Below, piece after piece: positions 40,229-51,148 of a DNA stretch of 64,000 nucleotides. Below the pieces are notes generated by a model. That model was not told the DNA's origin. It ran no database searches and was given only the letters and a program-made list of their open reading frames with translations. Both the position numbers and the translations under genes were made by a program. Numbering within the stretch: position 1 is the stretch's first letter; each line of letters opens with the position of its first letter. This DNA is from Parietichytrium sp. I65-24A (Eukaryota; Sar; Bigyra; Thraustochytrida; Thraustochytriidae): contig BLSF01000028.1 of the NCBI GenBank assembly GCA_012862575.1, positions 310,001 through 374,000 on the forward strand. The letters run 5' to 3'.

Positions 40229-41717
40229 CTCACTTCATGGGCAACAAACTCCTTCGTTGCTCGCAGAAGCAAAAGCAGCTTCGAGTCCAAGTGCCTCGGG
40301 CCTTTGCTGCTCCCCCCTCCCTTCCGCTATGCGCGCAAGTTATGTAATCCGCCACAAGAAAAACGCCTACGAATCGTTCGATTGCCCACCTTTGAGAGTC
40401 ACCTTCAAGTATGACCCAACGCTGGCAGCGGAGTATGCAGCTCTAAGACCTTTGTCAACACAGGTCAGAGAAGGCGAAAAAAGACTCCTTCGCTCTGGCG
40501 TTTTGTGCGAGACCTGCACAAGGGGATGGAAATAAGGGAGCTGCTTGACGAAGCTCTGAGCGAAGCCCACGTGCAGGCTCTCAGTAGCACGTAATTTTGT
40601 GCGCGAGACAAGAACTGAGGCCCAATCCAGTGACAAAGGAAAACAAACACTAGGATATTAATACTTTTGAGGCGTCGCTCACCGTCGCTCTCGAGGTGGC
40701 GGTATTCGATTGGAGTATTGACAACCTCCACTCTCACGACATGATTTTGCCTCTAACTTGCAATCGTGAGTCTTGAAGACCTTGATGGACACAGCATGGA
40801 GAGTATCGAAATCGTTGTGACTTCTTCCTCGGGAAAATAGTTGAAAAGGCAGAAAGAAACAAGAAGCAAACATACAAACAAAGCAAGCAAGCAGAATATG
40901 AGCGCGTAACATTACTCTATATCAATTCCACTCATGCTACCGCCTCCTGCCGTTGACAGATCTGCCGCAGTTTCACGCAATTAAAAACACTATTCAGACA
41001 CGGCACAAAAAAAGACGTTTCAACACCGCTTATCTATTGTAAAGTAAGGCCAGCTCAACGCAGAAGTCAGCTCTCAGCATTCAGAAATTGAGGGTTGAAA
41101 GTTGGAAATTAACTAAAGTGTAAGCTCGAAAATCTAGAATTTAGAAGTTCAGACTCCGCTGGAAGATAGATTCTTTCAACATGCCTGACAGAATCACGCA
41201 AAATCAATCATCAATCACTTATTCAATTAAGCGACAAAACAAGTTGACTATTTTTACGTCTCATCTGATCATCATGCTCATCATGATCTTTCTTGACCTC
41301 GATCAGAGAGCCGGTAACGGTAAAGTCTTCACCTGTCGTTATAACCGACTCTTAGTTGCAAAAGCCAAAGACTGAATACACAGTTCAACTTTACTGTTGC
41401 CGGTGGAACAGACTCTGTGAGCGGGCTGTCGCTACAGTTCGAAGGGATGAATTTATTTTGATTGCCGGAGCTTGAGCGATGTACTCATCACTGTCAGTCC
41501 CGGTATGTGCTTGTTGTAGCCGAGAGGGCTGAGACTCTCGATGTTATGCCTGTCAAAACAGATGCACGTTCGAAGCGGAAAAGGAGAAGGATGAGGAAGT
41601 TTCATGAACTTTGGTGATTATCATCAAGTTCAAGTAGTTCAAGAACTCTGTGAAGACAGAATGGAGATGAGTGGAGCAGCTGTTTGATTCTTTCCACAGC
41701 AAAATGTTGCGATTTTT

Positions 41718-42098
41718 TCAATTCTCAAGAAGAAACCGCAGATCCGCCGTTGAAGATGGGGTATCGTACTGACGGGGGAAAACGCAGTTGCACAGCTGCT
41801 CCGTTATGTGGTCCGTTGATTCCAGAGCTTTGACGGAGAGTGCGAGAAAGTCGACGAGCTGGCTTCGCTCACGCATCCTGTATGTTTCCCAGGAGAAGCC
41901 GCGCTTCCTTTGGTTGAGGAATTCAAGGTCGAATGAGGAATGAGGATGCTCCCCCTTCAACACACTGGGAAGGTCACTAAAGGCGCCTAAATCAGTGGCA
42001 AAATTAATCATAAATTCCGGGACCAGGTGAAGGGCCGTTGAATTTCGTAGTGCGGCTGGCAACGTGCGTAACGGTGTTGCAGACAGGCGTACTCTCAT
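41718..42098 (-). CDS. Possible small hypothetical protein or terminal exon
   Basis: 126 residues from ATG 42098, beginning MRVRLSATPLRTLPAALR and containing FDLEFLNQRKRGFSWETY. Its amino-acid composition is protein-like, unlike the shadows around it, but I recognise no family. It could be a lone small gene, the last exon of a gene whose upstream exons I did not find, or a decayed copy. The frame is open upstream to 42149 without an ATG. Confidence 0.3.
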   Translation of the reverse strand: MRVRLSATPLRTLPAALRNSTALHLVPEFMINFATDLGAFSDLPSVLKGEHPHSSFDLEFLNQRKRGFSWETYRMRERSQLVDFLALSVKALESTDHITEQLCNCVFPRQYDTPSSTADLRFLLEN

Positions 42099-42237
42099 AG
42101 GCAGTTCTTTGTCAGTACTCTCTCCTTTTTCTCCGGCTCGACTTCGCACGGCTCATGTATTGTCGAGGCAGTAGAGCACCTGCCAAACACGGATGCTGAG
42201 TACACTCAAAGCCGTTGTAAGACACAGACAACCAACC

Positions 42238-42241
<4 letters not shown>

Positions 42242-42271
<30 letters not shown>
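42242..42271. repeat. (GA)n microsatellite
   Basis: Fifteen uninterrupted GA dinucleotides in the intergenic region between the CRAL-TRIO paralogs. Confidence 0.95.
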
Positions 42272-42272
<1 letters not shown>

Positions 42273-42756
42273 GGCGTTTTCTTCTGATCCAACAATTTCC
42301 CCTAGGAGAGAGTTCGTTCGCAAAATAAACACAGAAAAACTGATGCAGCGTGGGAGAGACGTTGTAAGTTCGAGTTGAGGATATTTTCTCCCAAAGTAAA
42401 AAAGAAACAAAACAAACATCAAAGTTTCCTCCCAGATAGACGACATTGACAACACCAGGTTGCGAGAGTGCAATAGTACTTTGTGTTGTTGAACGGTAAG
42501 TGAAAGCCCTGCATTGCAAGTCCCTGTGGTGTGGAAAAATATTTTACGCAGCGCCACAGTTTGGGGCCCAGTCAGTTCAGTAGAGAGGAAGGAGACCTGC
42601 CTGCAAGGGTGGCCTCATTCGGGAAAAAGGGGAGCACTTTAGAGTGGTCGTAGCGGTGCTGGCTGCGAGAGCAGCATTGCATTGAAACGCGAAGCGTCTG
42701 ACTGCAGGCCGGAGCGTGCAGCGCAGAGTTGTAGAAAGTGCAGCGCTCACTCATTG

Positions 42757-42779
42757 CCTCCCTCCCTCCCTCCCTCCCA
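42757..42779. repeat. (CCTC)n microsatellite
   Basis: Five to six CCTC units about 110 bp upstream of the start codon of CRAL-TRIO paralog B, within its likely promoter or 5' leader. Confidence 0.9.
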
Positions 42780-42887
42780 CCATCAGGACATGTGCAGCGT
42801 TCGCTCTATGAAAAGTTGGTGAACGTGACTGCGCGAAGACTTGCGCCTAGCGGCGCGAGCTTTGGGCAAACGTGAGGCAGTGAAGAG

Positions 42888-45887
42888 ATGGGTAAGGAGG
42901 AAAGGGAAGGGATCAAGAGCGAGTTCGTCATATTACCTCTGCTCGATGGGGACAAAAGCGAGGCGAACAGGGAGCTACGGAGGTCTGCTGCTTTCATAGT
43001 ATTCGAGCTTTTGGCACGCTCGCTGGATGCCTATTGCCTGCAGCGGTACCTTGCGAAAGATGGAACAGAGCTTACTCAGCAGTCGCTTGTCTTGATATCA
43101 CTAATTTACATCGGGACAATTGCCGCGCTTGGAAAACATGTCTTGCACATGAACGCGACATACGATGATATTTCGAATGGTGTCGCTGTCACGACTGCAA
43201 GATCAAAAAAGCTTCTGCTGAAAGAGGCGGAGGCCAAGCAGAAACTTCTCGAAGCTCAGACTTTGAAAACACCTGTTCAGGAGGGGAAACCGATGATGAT
43301 ATTGGAGTTCCAAATTCTGTTGGCAGTTCGGAAGCGATCCCTGGCCTTTTTCATCATGGTGAATGCTTTGTTTTGCGACATGTTGGCCTTCGTGTTAGCA
43401 ATGTACCAATTTTGGTTCACAGATAGGTACTTTGACCTAAATTTTGCTGAGTGTATGCTCAACGACAAATCTCAGCATTGCCTGGGAGTTGACCCGTTAT
43501 TCCCAACACTTCAGCTGGGCCTGTATACCTTTTCGTTTGTCACCAAGCTCGAGTTTGTCCGCGAACATATTTGGCTGAAATATCGTTTGAATGAGCTTCA
43601 CAGCGCTCTTGACAGAGCTCTCTTCATCGAGGGCAGTATTCTAGACAAGTTCTCAGCATCAGAACTAAGCGAAGAAAACGCGAATAGTTTGATAAGGCTA
43701 CGACAGAGGCTTGCCCACTCTCTCCGCCTCGAGGACCATCTTCAAGAGAATGATCTCCGCTTGCTTGGGTTTTCTAAAAAATCTGTCTGGAGCTCTGTGC
43801 AGACGATTGAACGCATGCTTGCATTTACAAGCTCAAGGAAGAGAGGGGCACAAATCCGCTCGGAAATATTATTGAAGAATAAGAGTATAGACAAAGTGCC
43901 AAACTTTGCGGCTCTTCGCAAGGCGATAAAGTTTTGCGATTATGGAGAATATGATGCTAAAAAACACTGTGCAGTTCAATACTGCTATGTTGGCGGGAAT
44001 GCTGACATAGACTGCCTCATGTCTTCCATCACACAACCAGAGCTCGAAGACTTGGTTCTGCATATGCTTGAGCGGAACTTGCTTTTGGTAGAGAAATTTT
44101 CGAAAGATTCGCAAACTCTGATCAGTGTTCGGCTACTTTGCGACGGTCGTGGCATTTCCAAATGCAACGACCTGCAGAAATTCGGGGAACTCTTGTACAG
44201 CATGATGCAGATTGGCCTAAAGTATCCCTTTCCACTGGAAGTGATTGTTTGGCAACCGAGCTCATTTCTGGTCCAAGAGCTGTTTCCTACTGTGCCACGA
44301 CTAGCTGATGGAGTGACAATAGTTCGCAACCTTGCTCAGTTGCAGGAATATTTGTCTTTAGACTATATACCCAAGGAGATAGGTGGCAACCGCGACGTGT
44401 CAAATTTAGTACTTACAAAGCGGTCCAGCTTTCAATATCGCGCACCTTCAGAACTGCCACGAGAGCTGCCATTGGTGCCCTCAGCTTGGAAGTCTTCAAC
44501 AAAGAATTTACCTGAGCAAGATCCCTCAGCAGCCGATTCGCAGGTCGTTCGGTCACACGACCCTTGGAATCTGGAAGCGGAGCCGCCTTGTCTGCCGGAT
44601 AGTGATGAAGTGTTTTTGCGCCCCCTCACTCAGTTCAACCTACCTTTCTTCAACGAACTCAGCTTATTTGAGGACGTTACGCCGAAAGAGGCAAGACAAG
44701 TAGGGGAAGTTTACAGGTATTTGAAGGACTTGGAGTCCAAAATTGTAGAGAGTTTGAAGGACCCGCAAACAGCTTCGGATTTAAAAAAGTCCACCGCTCA
44801 AAAGTATAAGGAAGCGAGTCTCAAGCTTAACATGGGATACTCTGTTAAAGTTGTTCCTTCCAAAAATGATGCCGAATTCGCTCATTACGAGTGCAAAATG
44901 AACCTCATAGAGATGATAGAGGATGGGATTTGCTTTGATAAGCTAGATCGTGCAACTTTTGGGCCGGTTGCTATTTTGCGTTGGCTTCGAGCAGCTTCAC
45001 ACCGCCGATACAGCGCAGCATCGTCGGTATTGGAGTCAATCAAGTTTCGACGAAAGCACAATTTTGAGGTCTTTGACATGAAGCTGGAGGAAGGGAATAT
45101 GACTTTCAAGGACATAGACCTAATTCCAGAGTTTTTGGAATCCTGGCCAATGCGACCGGTGTTTGCTTTGGACCCAAAAGGGGGGGCGATCATATCTTTC
45201 CCGACCATCATGCCTCTGATTGACAGGGCAAAAGTGCAGGCTATTACGAAGGACCACCTTAAGCGACTTGTGAAGAGGGTCTACGAATATTTATACTTTG
45301 CTGCGGACGAGCTTTCGTATTCTTGGAGACGTGTCGTCAAGGTTATTGGATTTCATTGCTTCACCCGTCTTCGAGATCTCTCCTTACCTCCTCCCTTCGG
45401 CACACTACTCAGTATCTGGAAGAACACCAGGAGAGTCTATCCGCATCTGTTCCGTGATCGCCAAGTTGTCCTTCTCCCTTACTCTCAGACCCTATTGGAC
45501 GCCACTCTGCTCCCGATTCTGTGGATTTTCCGTAGTGTTGGAAACAAATGGGCAGAAAATGTTCGCTTTGTTTCTCACGCGGACGGCTCGGATTCTTTGA
45601 AGGCAATTATTGAGACGTACGCGCTCCCTAAAGAGTTGCCGGGATATTTGAGCAATAGCTGTCAAGAATTCTCAAACATTCCATTCCTTGACTGGGATTC
45701 GATTGTTTCGACGGAGCGTCATGTGAAACCGGTTATGATCTCTGCAAATGTGCGGCTCTCAGCGTCGCTGAAGACGAAGCGCGTGTCTGAGCTGTTGGCT
45801 AGGCGTAGATCTTTAAGGAGTGCGCGGCACAATTACAGTGGACAAGAGCTTAAAGCAGTTGTTGACAATCTTCAGGCCCTAAGCTGA
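42888..45887 (+). CDS. Multi-TM protein with two CRAL-TRIO (Sec14) modules, paralog B
   Basis: 999 residues. Hydrophobic segments lie at about 33-52, 66-84, 148-172 and 205-222, with a Cys pair (ECMLNDKSQHC) where paralog A also has one. First CRAL-TRIO at about 290-500: LRLLGFSKKSVWSSVQTIER, VIVWQPSSFLV, YIPKEIGG. A linker then leads to the second unit at about 690-950 (ILRWLRAASHRRYSAASSVL ... YALPKELPGYL). Shared landmarks with paralog A are WQPS, YIPKEIGG, DPW after the first unit, and a YEYL helix in the second. Identity otherwise looks low, so the duplication is old. The predicted role is membrane-tethered lipid binding or exchange. It is transcribed away from paralog A and converges on NDUFS7. 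Confidence 0.75.
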   Translation: MGKEEREGIKSEFVILPLLDGDKSEANRELRRSAAFIVFELLARSLDAYCLQRYLAKDGTELTQQSLVLISLIYIGTIAALGKHVLHMNATYDDISNGVAVTTARSKKLLLKEAEAKQKLLEAQTLKTPVQEGKPMMILEFQILLAVRKRSLAFFIMVNALFCDMLAFVLAMYQFWFTDRYFDLNFAECMLNDKSQHCLGVDPLFPTLQLGLYTFSFVTKLEFVREHIWLKYRLNELHSALDRALFIEGSILDKFSASELSEENANSLIRLRQRLAHSLRLEDHLQENDLRLLGFSKKSVWSSVQTIERMLAFTSSRKRGAQIRSEILLKNKSIDKVPNFAALRKAIKFCDYGEYDAKKHCAVQYCYVGGNADIDCLMSSITQPELEDLVLHMLERNLLLVEKFSKDSQTLISVRLLCDGRGISKCNDLQKFGELLYSMMQIGLKYPFPLEVIVWQPSSFLVQELFPTVPRLADGVTIVRNLAQLQEYLSLDYIPKEIGGNRDVSNLVLTKRSSFQYRAPSELPRELPLVPSAWKSSTKNLPEQDPSAADSQVVRSHDPWNLEAEPPCLPDSDEVFLRPLTQFNLPFFNELSLFEDVTPKEARQVGEVYRYLKDLESKIVESLKDPQTASDLKKSTAQKYKEASLKLNMGYSVKVVPSKNDAEFAHYECKMNLIEMIEDGICFDKLDRATFGPVAILRWLRAASHRRYSAASSVLESIKFRRKHNFEVFDMKLEEGNMTFKDIDLIPEFLESWPMRPVFALDPKGGAIISFPTIMPLIDRAKVQAITKDHLKRLVKRVYEYLYFAADELSYSWRRVVKVIGFHCFTRLRDLSLPPPFGTLLSIWKNTRRVYPHLFRDRQVVLLPYSQTLLDATLLPILWIFRSVGNKWAENVRFVSHADGSDSLKAIIETYALPKELPGYLSNSCQEFSNIPFLDWDSIVSTERHVKPVMISANVRLSASLKTKRVSELLARRRSLRSARHNYSGQELKAVVDNLQALS

Positions 45888-46220
45888 GACAGAATCCACG
45901 CGATCTATTTTTTTCGAAAGCTGGCGTGATTTTAAATGTGCTCGCAGCGTAGTGTATAAAGCACAGAACAAAGTATCGGGGCGTAAGGCAAGCCCCGTCA
46001 TTGTGCTGGCCAAGTGGTGAGCATTGGCAAGGGCTGGCAGCACCGCGTGTCGTGGCTCAGGCGATCAGCGCCACAGAGAGAACGCTGTAAATTAAACAAA
46101 AATAAGTCGTTCATGCAGAAGGAGGGAAGGGTAGCGTAAATTTTTTTGTATGTTTTTTTTAAATTCCGAAAATGATACGACTTGGACAAATCACCATCAA
46201 TGACTATGTACGTGTAGGGC
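45888..46220. other. Convergent 3' intergenic space
   Basis: About 330 bp between the stops of CRAL-TRIO paralog B and NDUFS7, with a T-rich tract near 46139-46160. No gene seen. Confidence 0.4.
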
Positions 46221-46859
46221 TTATTTCCGCAGCCGCAGAGACAAACCGCGGTTGCTCTTGATCTTCTTCTGGAGCTGCAAAAGTCCATAGAGCAGCGCCT
46301 CGGCGCTAGGCGGGCACCCTGGAACATATACATCAACGGGCACGATGCGGTCGCAGCCGCGTACCACCGAGTAAGAATAATGGTAGTAGCCCCCTCCGTT
46401 CGCACACGACCCCATGGAGATCACCCATCGCGGCTCAGACATCTGATCGTAAACTTTCCTCAGCGCTGGTGCCATCTTATTCGTCAGGGTCCCGGCCACA
46501 ATCATAATGTCCGACTGTCGCGGGCTGGCCCTAAACACGATACCAAACCTGTCCATGTCGTACCTGGACGCCATCGTGTGCATCATTTCCACGGCACAGC
46601 ATGCCAACCCGAACGTCATTGGCCACATTGACCCTTTGCGCGCCCAGTTCACCAGATCGTCTAGCTTGCTCACTGCGAACTCCACGCCGTCCTTGCCACG
46701 ATGGAGAACGCTGTCAATGCTTCCTGCGCCGCCTTGATCCTTCCTGTTCGGAGCGCTTCCGTGGACACCGCGTTCCAGCGCCAAGGGTGCACTGCTCCTC
46801 AAAATGCCCACCGTCCGCGACGCATCCAGCGCCCTGCGCGCCGCCACTCTGCCCAACAT
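46221..46859 (-). CDS. NDUFS7: Mitochondrial complex I subunit NDUFS7 (PSST/NuoB, 20 kDa)
   Basis: The ATG at 46859 gives 212 residues starting [18 protein letters not shown], an Arg/Ala-rich presequence for mitochondria. The frame is open 25 codons further upstream but that leader is less typical. The core is strongly conserved: [50 protein letters not shown] and [16 protein letters not shown]. The Cys residues in these motifs (the CC pair, GSC and PGC) ligate 4Fe-4S cluster N2, the last electron carrier before ubiquinone. The length matches the family, and no intron is needed. It faces CRAL-TRIO paralog B tail to tail. Confidence 0.96.
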   Translation of the reverse strand: MLGRVAARRALDASRTVGILRSSAPLALERGVHGSAPNRKDQGGAGSIDSVLHRGKDGVEFAVSKLDDLVNWARKGSMWPMTFGLACCAVEMMHTMASRYDMDRFGIVFRASPRQSDIMIVAGTLTNKMAPALRKVYDQMSEPRWVISMGSCANGGGYYHYSYSVVRGCDRIVPVDVYVPGCPPSAEALLYGLLQLQKKIKSNRGLSLRLRK

Positions 46860-48140
46860 CTTGCCGTCGCTCTTTGTGTAAATGTGTGTGTGTGCTGCCT
46901 CACTGTCGTAAAGTGCGGGGGTGCGCGAGGACACTTTCTCGGCGTTTTACGCAGCGGTGTGTACGAGTGGAGATGGGGGTGTTGAAGGAGGTGGAAAAAT
47001 TTTTAGAGTCGGCGGGATGTGCCCTCCATATACGTTCTGAAGAGCGGGGGGAGCGGGGCAGAGTGCGTGGACAGGACCCTCGATGGACGCTCTGGATGAC
47101 GTAGAGAAGTGAACCCTAACCCAGTGACCTAACCTGCCGCGGGGAAGTGGGAGTGAGCAAAGTGAGGTAACAACAAGAGGAATGTCCATGACTACCGTGA
47201 CTCTAGAATCAGGTAAACCTCGTATATCTGTCGTCACAAAGGGTCACATGTCACGTGAAAAGCGGCAATGTCTACGACGTACAGCACCTCGTTCCTTGGT
47301 GTTCTTCCTGCATCCTAGCACTTTATACTCTCCGCAGTAACCATCGCCGTAGTTCCCCTCGTTACTCCGCATAGCAGAAATCTGTAAGGACGTCCTTCCC
47401 ATTCCGCTATTCCAGCAATTCCAGCTATTCCAGCCGGGCTAGTTTTCCCTATCAAAGTATGGGTGCCCAGTAGCCAAGTCCTATGGGAGGATCGTTCAGC
47501 CGTTTGGTGAGCTCTCGGGCGTGTGAGGTGGAGTGGGAAAAAAAGAACGGGAAAAAGAGAAGGAAAAGAAACGGGAAAAGCCGAGGAAAAGAGCGGACCC
47601 GCAGCGCAAAACAGCGAGGAACGGGGGCGCACGTGCGCGCACATACTGCCTGATTTGCGAGTTTGGACCTGCTCGCGAGAACCCAGCGCCTGCCGGGATC
47701 ACCAACCGCCTTCGCCCGGTTCTGCTCCATCCTGCTGCGGAAAAAATCTGCGACACGGGCTCGCGCGTATTAGCGCAAACGTTCAACCATTCAATCATTC
47801 AATCGTTCTTGTGATTGAGTTTGTAATTGGAAAAGTTGGAGTCCTGACGATTTCAGGAAGTGCGGCTTGGTACTGTAATTTGGAATTTGGGAACTGGAAT
47901 TTGGGTGAGTCTGAGATATACATCGATCCATCGATCGGATTTTGCGAGAGTTGAATTGCATGTTGTAGCACGGGAATGGGTGGTGTAGTTTTTTGTTGTT
48001 GTGAGAGTATGGAGAATGCGCAAAAGGACGCACTTCGTTTTTAAGGTTTGGTTATCGCGGGAATGCTCACTGTGTTGATTTGTTGACTTTGATCACAGTG
48101 TGGCTCATCTTCAAGTGGAGTCTCTTGGGCAACAGCAATC
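46860..48140. other. Divergent intergenic region between NDUFS7 and the amine oxidase gene
   Basis: 1.28 kb holding two promoters. A purine-rich patch (47530-47600) generates several long but meaningless open frames on both strands. No RNA gene is seen. Confidence 0.4.
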
Positions 48141-50765
48141 ATGCAGACGCGAACGATGAAGATGAAGCGGAGGCGGGTGAGGAATCCCCCTCAGCGTTTC
48201 GACCCGACGACAGAAGCTCCACAGTTGCTTTCTTCTAAAAGGAAGATGTCTAGGGTCGAGGAGCCGGCGAATAATGCAAATACAGTCAAAGGCGTCGCCG
48301 CAACCAAGGTGAAAGCAAAAACTGTATCGGAAACAGAGAAATCGAAACCCACGCCGAAAGTGACCAAGAAAGCGATTCCTGCAATCACGAAAGCCAAGGA
48401 AGAGGACAGTAAGGTTAATAAAGATGTTACTGCGTCTTCTGCAGCTAGCTCTGCCAAAACGAGTGCACAGAAGAGCGAAAAATCGAGAACTCGAATCGCG
48501 CCAGTTGTTTTGCCCCAAAAAGGAGCTAAGAAACGATCTTTGGAAGTTCTCACAGGTGAATCTTTGACCAAGAGTGCCGGGGTGGTCAACAAGGTGCCAA
48601 TGTCTTCGCACTCGACGGCGGCGCCACGCACCTCGAGCTTGGGAAAGCCAAAGTTGAACAAGAAGAAAATCCACGGGTCTGTGATCATTGTTGGTGCAGG
48701 ACTTTCAGGGCTGGCTGCGGCAAGGGAGCTCGAGCATCGAGGATTCCAAGTAACTGTCCTCGAAGCTCGAAATCGTGTTGGCGGGCGGGTGCATACTCAT
48801 GTATTTCGTTCCAAGGCCAGCGCGGACCTTGGCGCAAGTTATATCCACGGGATCGATCAAAATCCCGTTGCAATCATTGCGGAGAGACTGGGTAAACATT
48901 TGCACTACCAACGATCAAGCGTCCTGTACGACTGCGACGGACAAAAGATGAACCCTGCGGACGACCAGCTCGCGGAGGATGTGTTCAACAAGGCCTTGGA
49001 GGCTGCATACGAACTCCGTCTCTCGAGCAAATCGAAGAAAAAGTATCGTCGAAGTAGGCGTCTTGACGGTCAAAATCCGCCCTCCCCTCGGTTGCACCAA
49101 TCCGAAACTGAAAAGAAGGAGAATGGCGAAGGCGGCGTCGAGGTCGAGGTGCATGAGACCGATTCTGACCGTACCATGGAGGCCAAGGCACAGAGCGACG
49201 ATGAAGAACCGGTTGCTGAAAGTGGCCAACCTGACGAGACGCGCGTTGCAGAAGAAGCTGCCGCTGATGAAGCGCAAAAAGAGGAACAGAAACGCGAGTC
49301 TCTAGAGTCTGTGATCAACAAAATCCTTGCTGACAGATTTCCAAAATTAAGTTCCGCGGCTCAAAGAGCTCTCGATTGGCATAAATCCCATCTGGAGTAC
49401 TCTTTGAACAGCGACCTTGACCAGGTCCGAAACGACGGCTGGGACCAAGATGACGACTATGCTTTTCCTGGCGAGCATTGCATGGTGTCCGAAGGCGGCA
49501 CTGCGAGCATTGCGCAAGGTCTAGCGAAGGACATGGTAGTTCACACGGAGACCGTGGTAAAGCGCGTGTCTTATTTCGAAGACAAGGTTACCGTGGAGGC
49601 TCAAGGGGGGCGATCCTTTCAGGCAGATGCATGTCTAATTACTGTTCCCCTTGGTGTCTTAAAAAAAGATCGCATCTCCTTTTCGCCCGCGCTCCCCGAG
49701 GAGAAGCGAAATGCCGTTCACCGTCTTGGCTTTGGTGTGCTCGACAAGGTTGCTCTCGTCTTTCCGCACGTTTTTTGGGACCCATCCGTCTTCATTGGCT
49801 ACGCGAGCGAAAATCGAGGGGAGTATCCAATGTTTTTTGACGGCTCGCGGATTTGTGGCCGACCTGTGCTTCTTGCTCTGGTGTCTGGTAGAAAAGCGGA
49901 GGAATTTTGTGAAGGCAAGAGTGACTCGGAAGTCGTTGCTGACGTGATGAAGGTCCTTCGCACGATTTTCGGCGAAAAGGCGGTGGACCCTGTCGAGTAT
50001 AAGGCTACTCGATGGAAGCAGGATGAGTTTGCGTTTGGGTCTTACTCCTTTATCGCTCGTGATAGCACGGCGGACGATTACGACATTCTTGCGGCGCCTG
50101 TGTCGGCGCGGACATGCGATCGCCGCAAGTCGCAGTTTCGCTTATTTTTTGCAGGTGAGGGGACCAACCGTTATTACCCCGCAACCATTCATGGAGCATT
50201 CATGAGCGGAATCCGCGAGGCTCGCAAAATTAGCGCCCTCTTCCACTCTGGGGCCGCCAATCACCCAACCTTCGGGCGAGAGTGCTTAAAGCGGATCGAT
50301 GCGATAGCCTCGGAGTGCAAACGAATGGCTTTACCGAAACCTCTCCGTCTCCCGGTTGATCACCTGACCACAACACAGATACGGAAGGACATCATTCACA
50401 ACTTTACCTTTCCGACCGCCCATCTCGGAGACGATGCCTCACACCGCACTTCGCAGGTGGACTATTCGAAAGATGAACATGTGATCACTCTGAGCCCTTC
50501 CCCCAAATCTAAGCGCGCCAAGGTTGCTCCGCCGCCCTTCAGACTCGGAATTCGTCCGTCGACAGTCCTATCGCAAGGGGATGTCGTTCGAGTTGGAACC
50601 GAGCAGTCGAAGGGCTATGTAATGTTCCTGGACGACCCCGCTGGCAATGTCGAAATATTGCTTGAGAATGGCGAGCTGCGTGTCGCGAACATTGACAAAG
50701 ATGCCATTCACGTGTGCACGAAAGCTGAGCTAGTGGGCTGGGCGGGATTCTCATTTGGCCCTTGA
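48141..50765 (+). CDS. LSD1/KDM1-like FAD amine oxidase without a SWIRM domain
   Basis: 874 residues. The first ~175 are Lys/Ser/Thr-rich and disordered, with likely nuclear-localisation clusters (MKMKRRRVR). FAD binding starts at VIIVGAGLSGLAAARELEHR near 181, then ARNRVGGRVHTH. FNKALEAAYEL and ALDWHKSHLEY flank an acidic, low-complexity insert (about 294-390) at the place where LSD1 carries its Tower helices. WDQDDDYAFPGEHC, VLDKVALVFPHVFWDPS (with the conserved catalytic-region Lys) and AGEGTNRYYPATIHGAF near 669 follow LSD1 more closely than polyamine oxidases. After the oxidase domain is a tail with a small beta, possibly Tudor-like, segment (GDVVRVGTEQSKGYVMF). Predicted activity is FAD-dependent demethylation of mono/dimethyl-lysine, probably histone; polyamine oxidation cannot be excluded. 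Confidence 0.8.
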   Translation: MQTRTMKMKRRRVRNPPQRFDPTTEAPQLLSSKRKMSRVEEPANNANTVKGVAATKVKAKTVSETEKSKPTPKVTKKAIPAITKAKEEDSKVNKDVTASSAASSAKTSAQKSEKSRTRIAPVVLPQKGAKKRSLEVLTGESLTKSAGVVNKVPMSSHSTAAPRTSSLGKPKLNKKKIHGSVIIVGAGLSGLAAARELEHRGFQVTVLEARNRVGGRVHTHVFRSKASADLGASYIHGIDQNPVAIIAERLGKHLHYQRSSVLYDCDGQKMNPADDQLAEDVFNKALEAAYELRLSSKSKKKYRRSRRLDGQNPPSPRLHQSETEKKENGEGGVEVEVHETDSDRTMEAKAQSDDEEPVAESGQPDETRVAEEAAADEAQKEEQKRESLESVINKILADRFPKLSSAAQRALDWHKSHLEYSLNSDLDQVRNDGWDQDDDYAFPGEHCMVSEGGTASIAQGLAKDMVVHTETVVKRVSYFEDKVTVEAQGGRSFQADACLITVPLGVLKKDRISFSPALPEEKRNAVHRLGFGVLDKVALVFPHVFWDPSVFIGYASENRGEYPMFFDGSRICGRPVLLALVSGRKAEEFCEGKSDSEVVADVMKVLRTIFGEKAVDPVEYKATRWKQDEFAFGSYSFIARDSTADDYDILAAPVSARTCDRRKSQFRLFFAGEGTNRYYPATIHGAFMSGIREARKISALFHSGAANHPTFGRECLKRIDAIASECKRMALPKPLRLPVDHLTTTQIRKDIIHNFTFPTAHLGDDASHRTSQVDYSKDEHVITLSPSPKSKRAKVAPPPFRLGIRPSTVLSQGDVVRVGTEQSKGYVMFLDDPAGNVEILLENGELRVANIDKDAIHVCTKAELVGWAGFSFGP

Positions 50766-51148
50766 CTTGGCACTGTTTCTTCTCCATTTCACTTCCATTG
50801 CTTTGACAAAGTTTGGTTGATTGCATTTGACTGAACAAGAAAAAAAATCTGACTGGACCTGACTTGGTACCTCGGGCTTGGTACCAAACGAAAGCACCCC
50901 AACTTTTGCACTCCGTTTCATCGATTCGAGATACCATTGTATAAATTTTCCCTCACGAAACAATCTTTCTCTTATTTTCCCAGTTTGGATCACTCAGCAC
51001 AAAATTCACCTCTTCCTCTGCGAGACATCAGCGCGTGGTATTATTTGGCTGGAACATTAAAAAAACTATAAACTAGTAGATGGATGAAAATTCTGTGCTT
51101 GATCTTGATAAAGTAATTGAATACTGGATGTGATAATCATGTTTGTGT
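50766..51148. other. Convergent 3' intergenic space
   Basis: About 380 bp between the amine oxidase and P5C dehydrogenase stops. AT-rich, no gene seen. Confidence 0.4.

Larger units (their letters stand above)
40229..42887. other. Divergent intergenic region between the two CRAL-TRIO membrane-protein genes
   Basis: 2.66 kb that contains the promoters of both paralogs, one doubtful minus-strand open frame (41718-42098), and two simple repeats, (GA)n at 42242-42271 and (CCTC)n at 42757-42779. The rest is AT-rich with no RNA gene seen. Confidence 0.45.
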
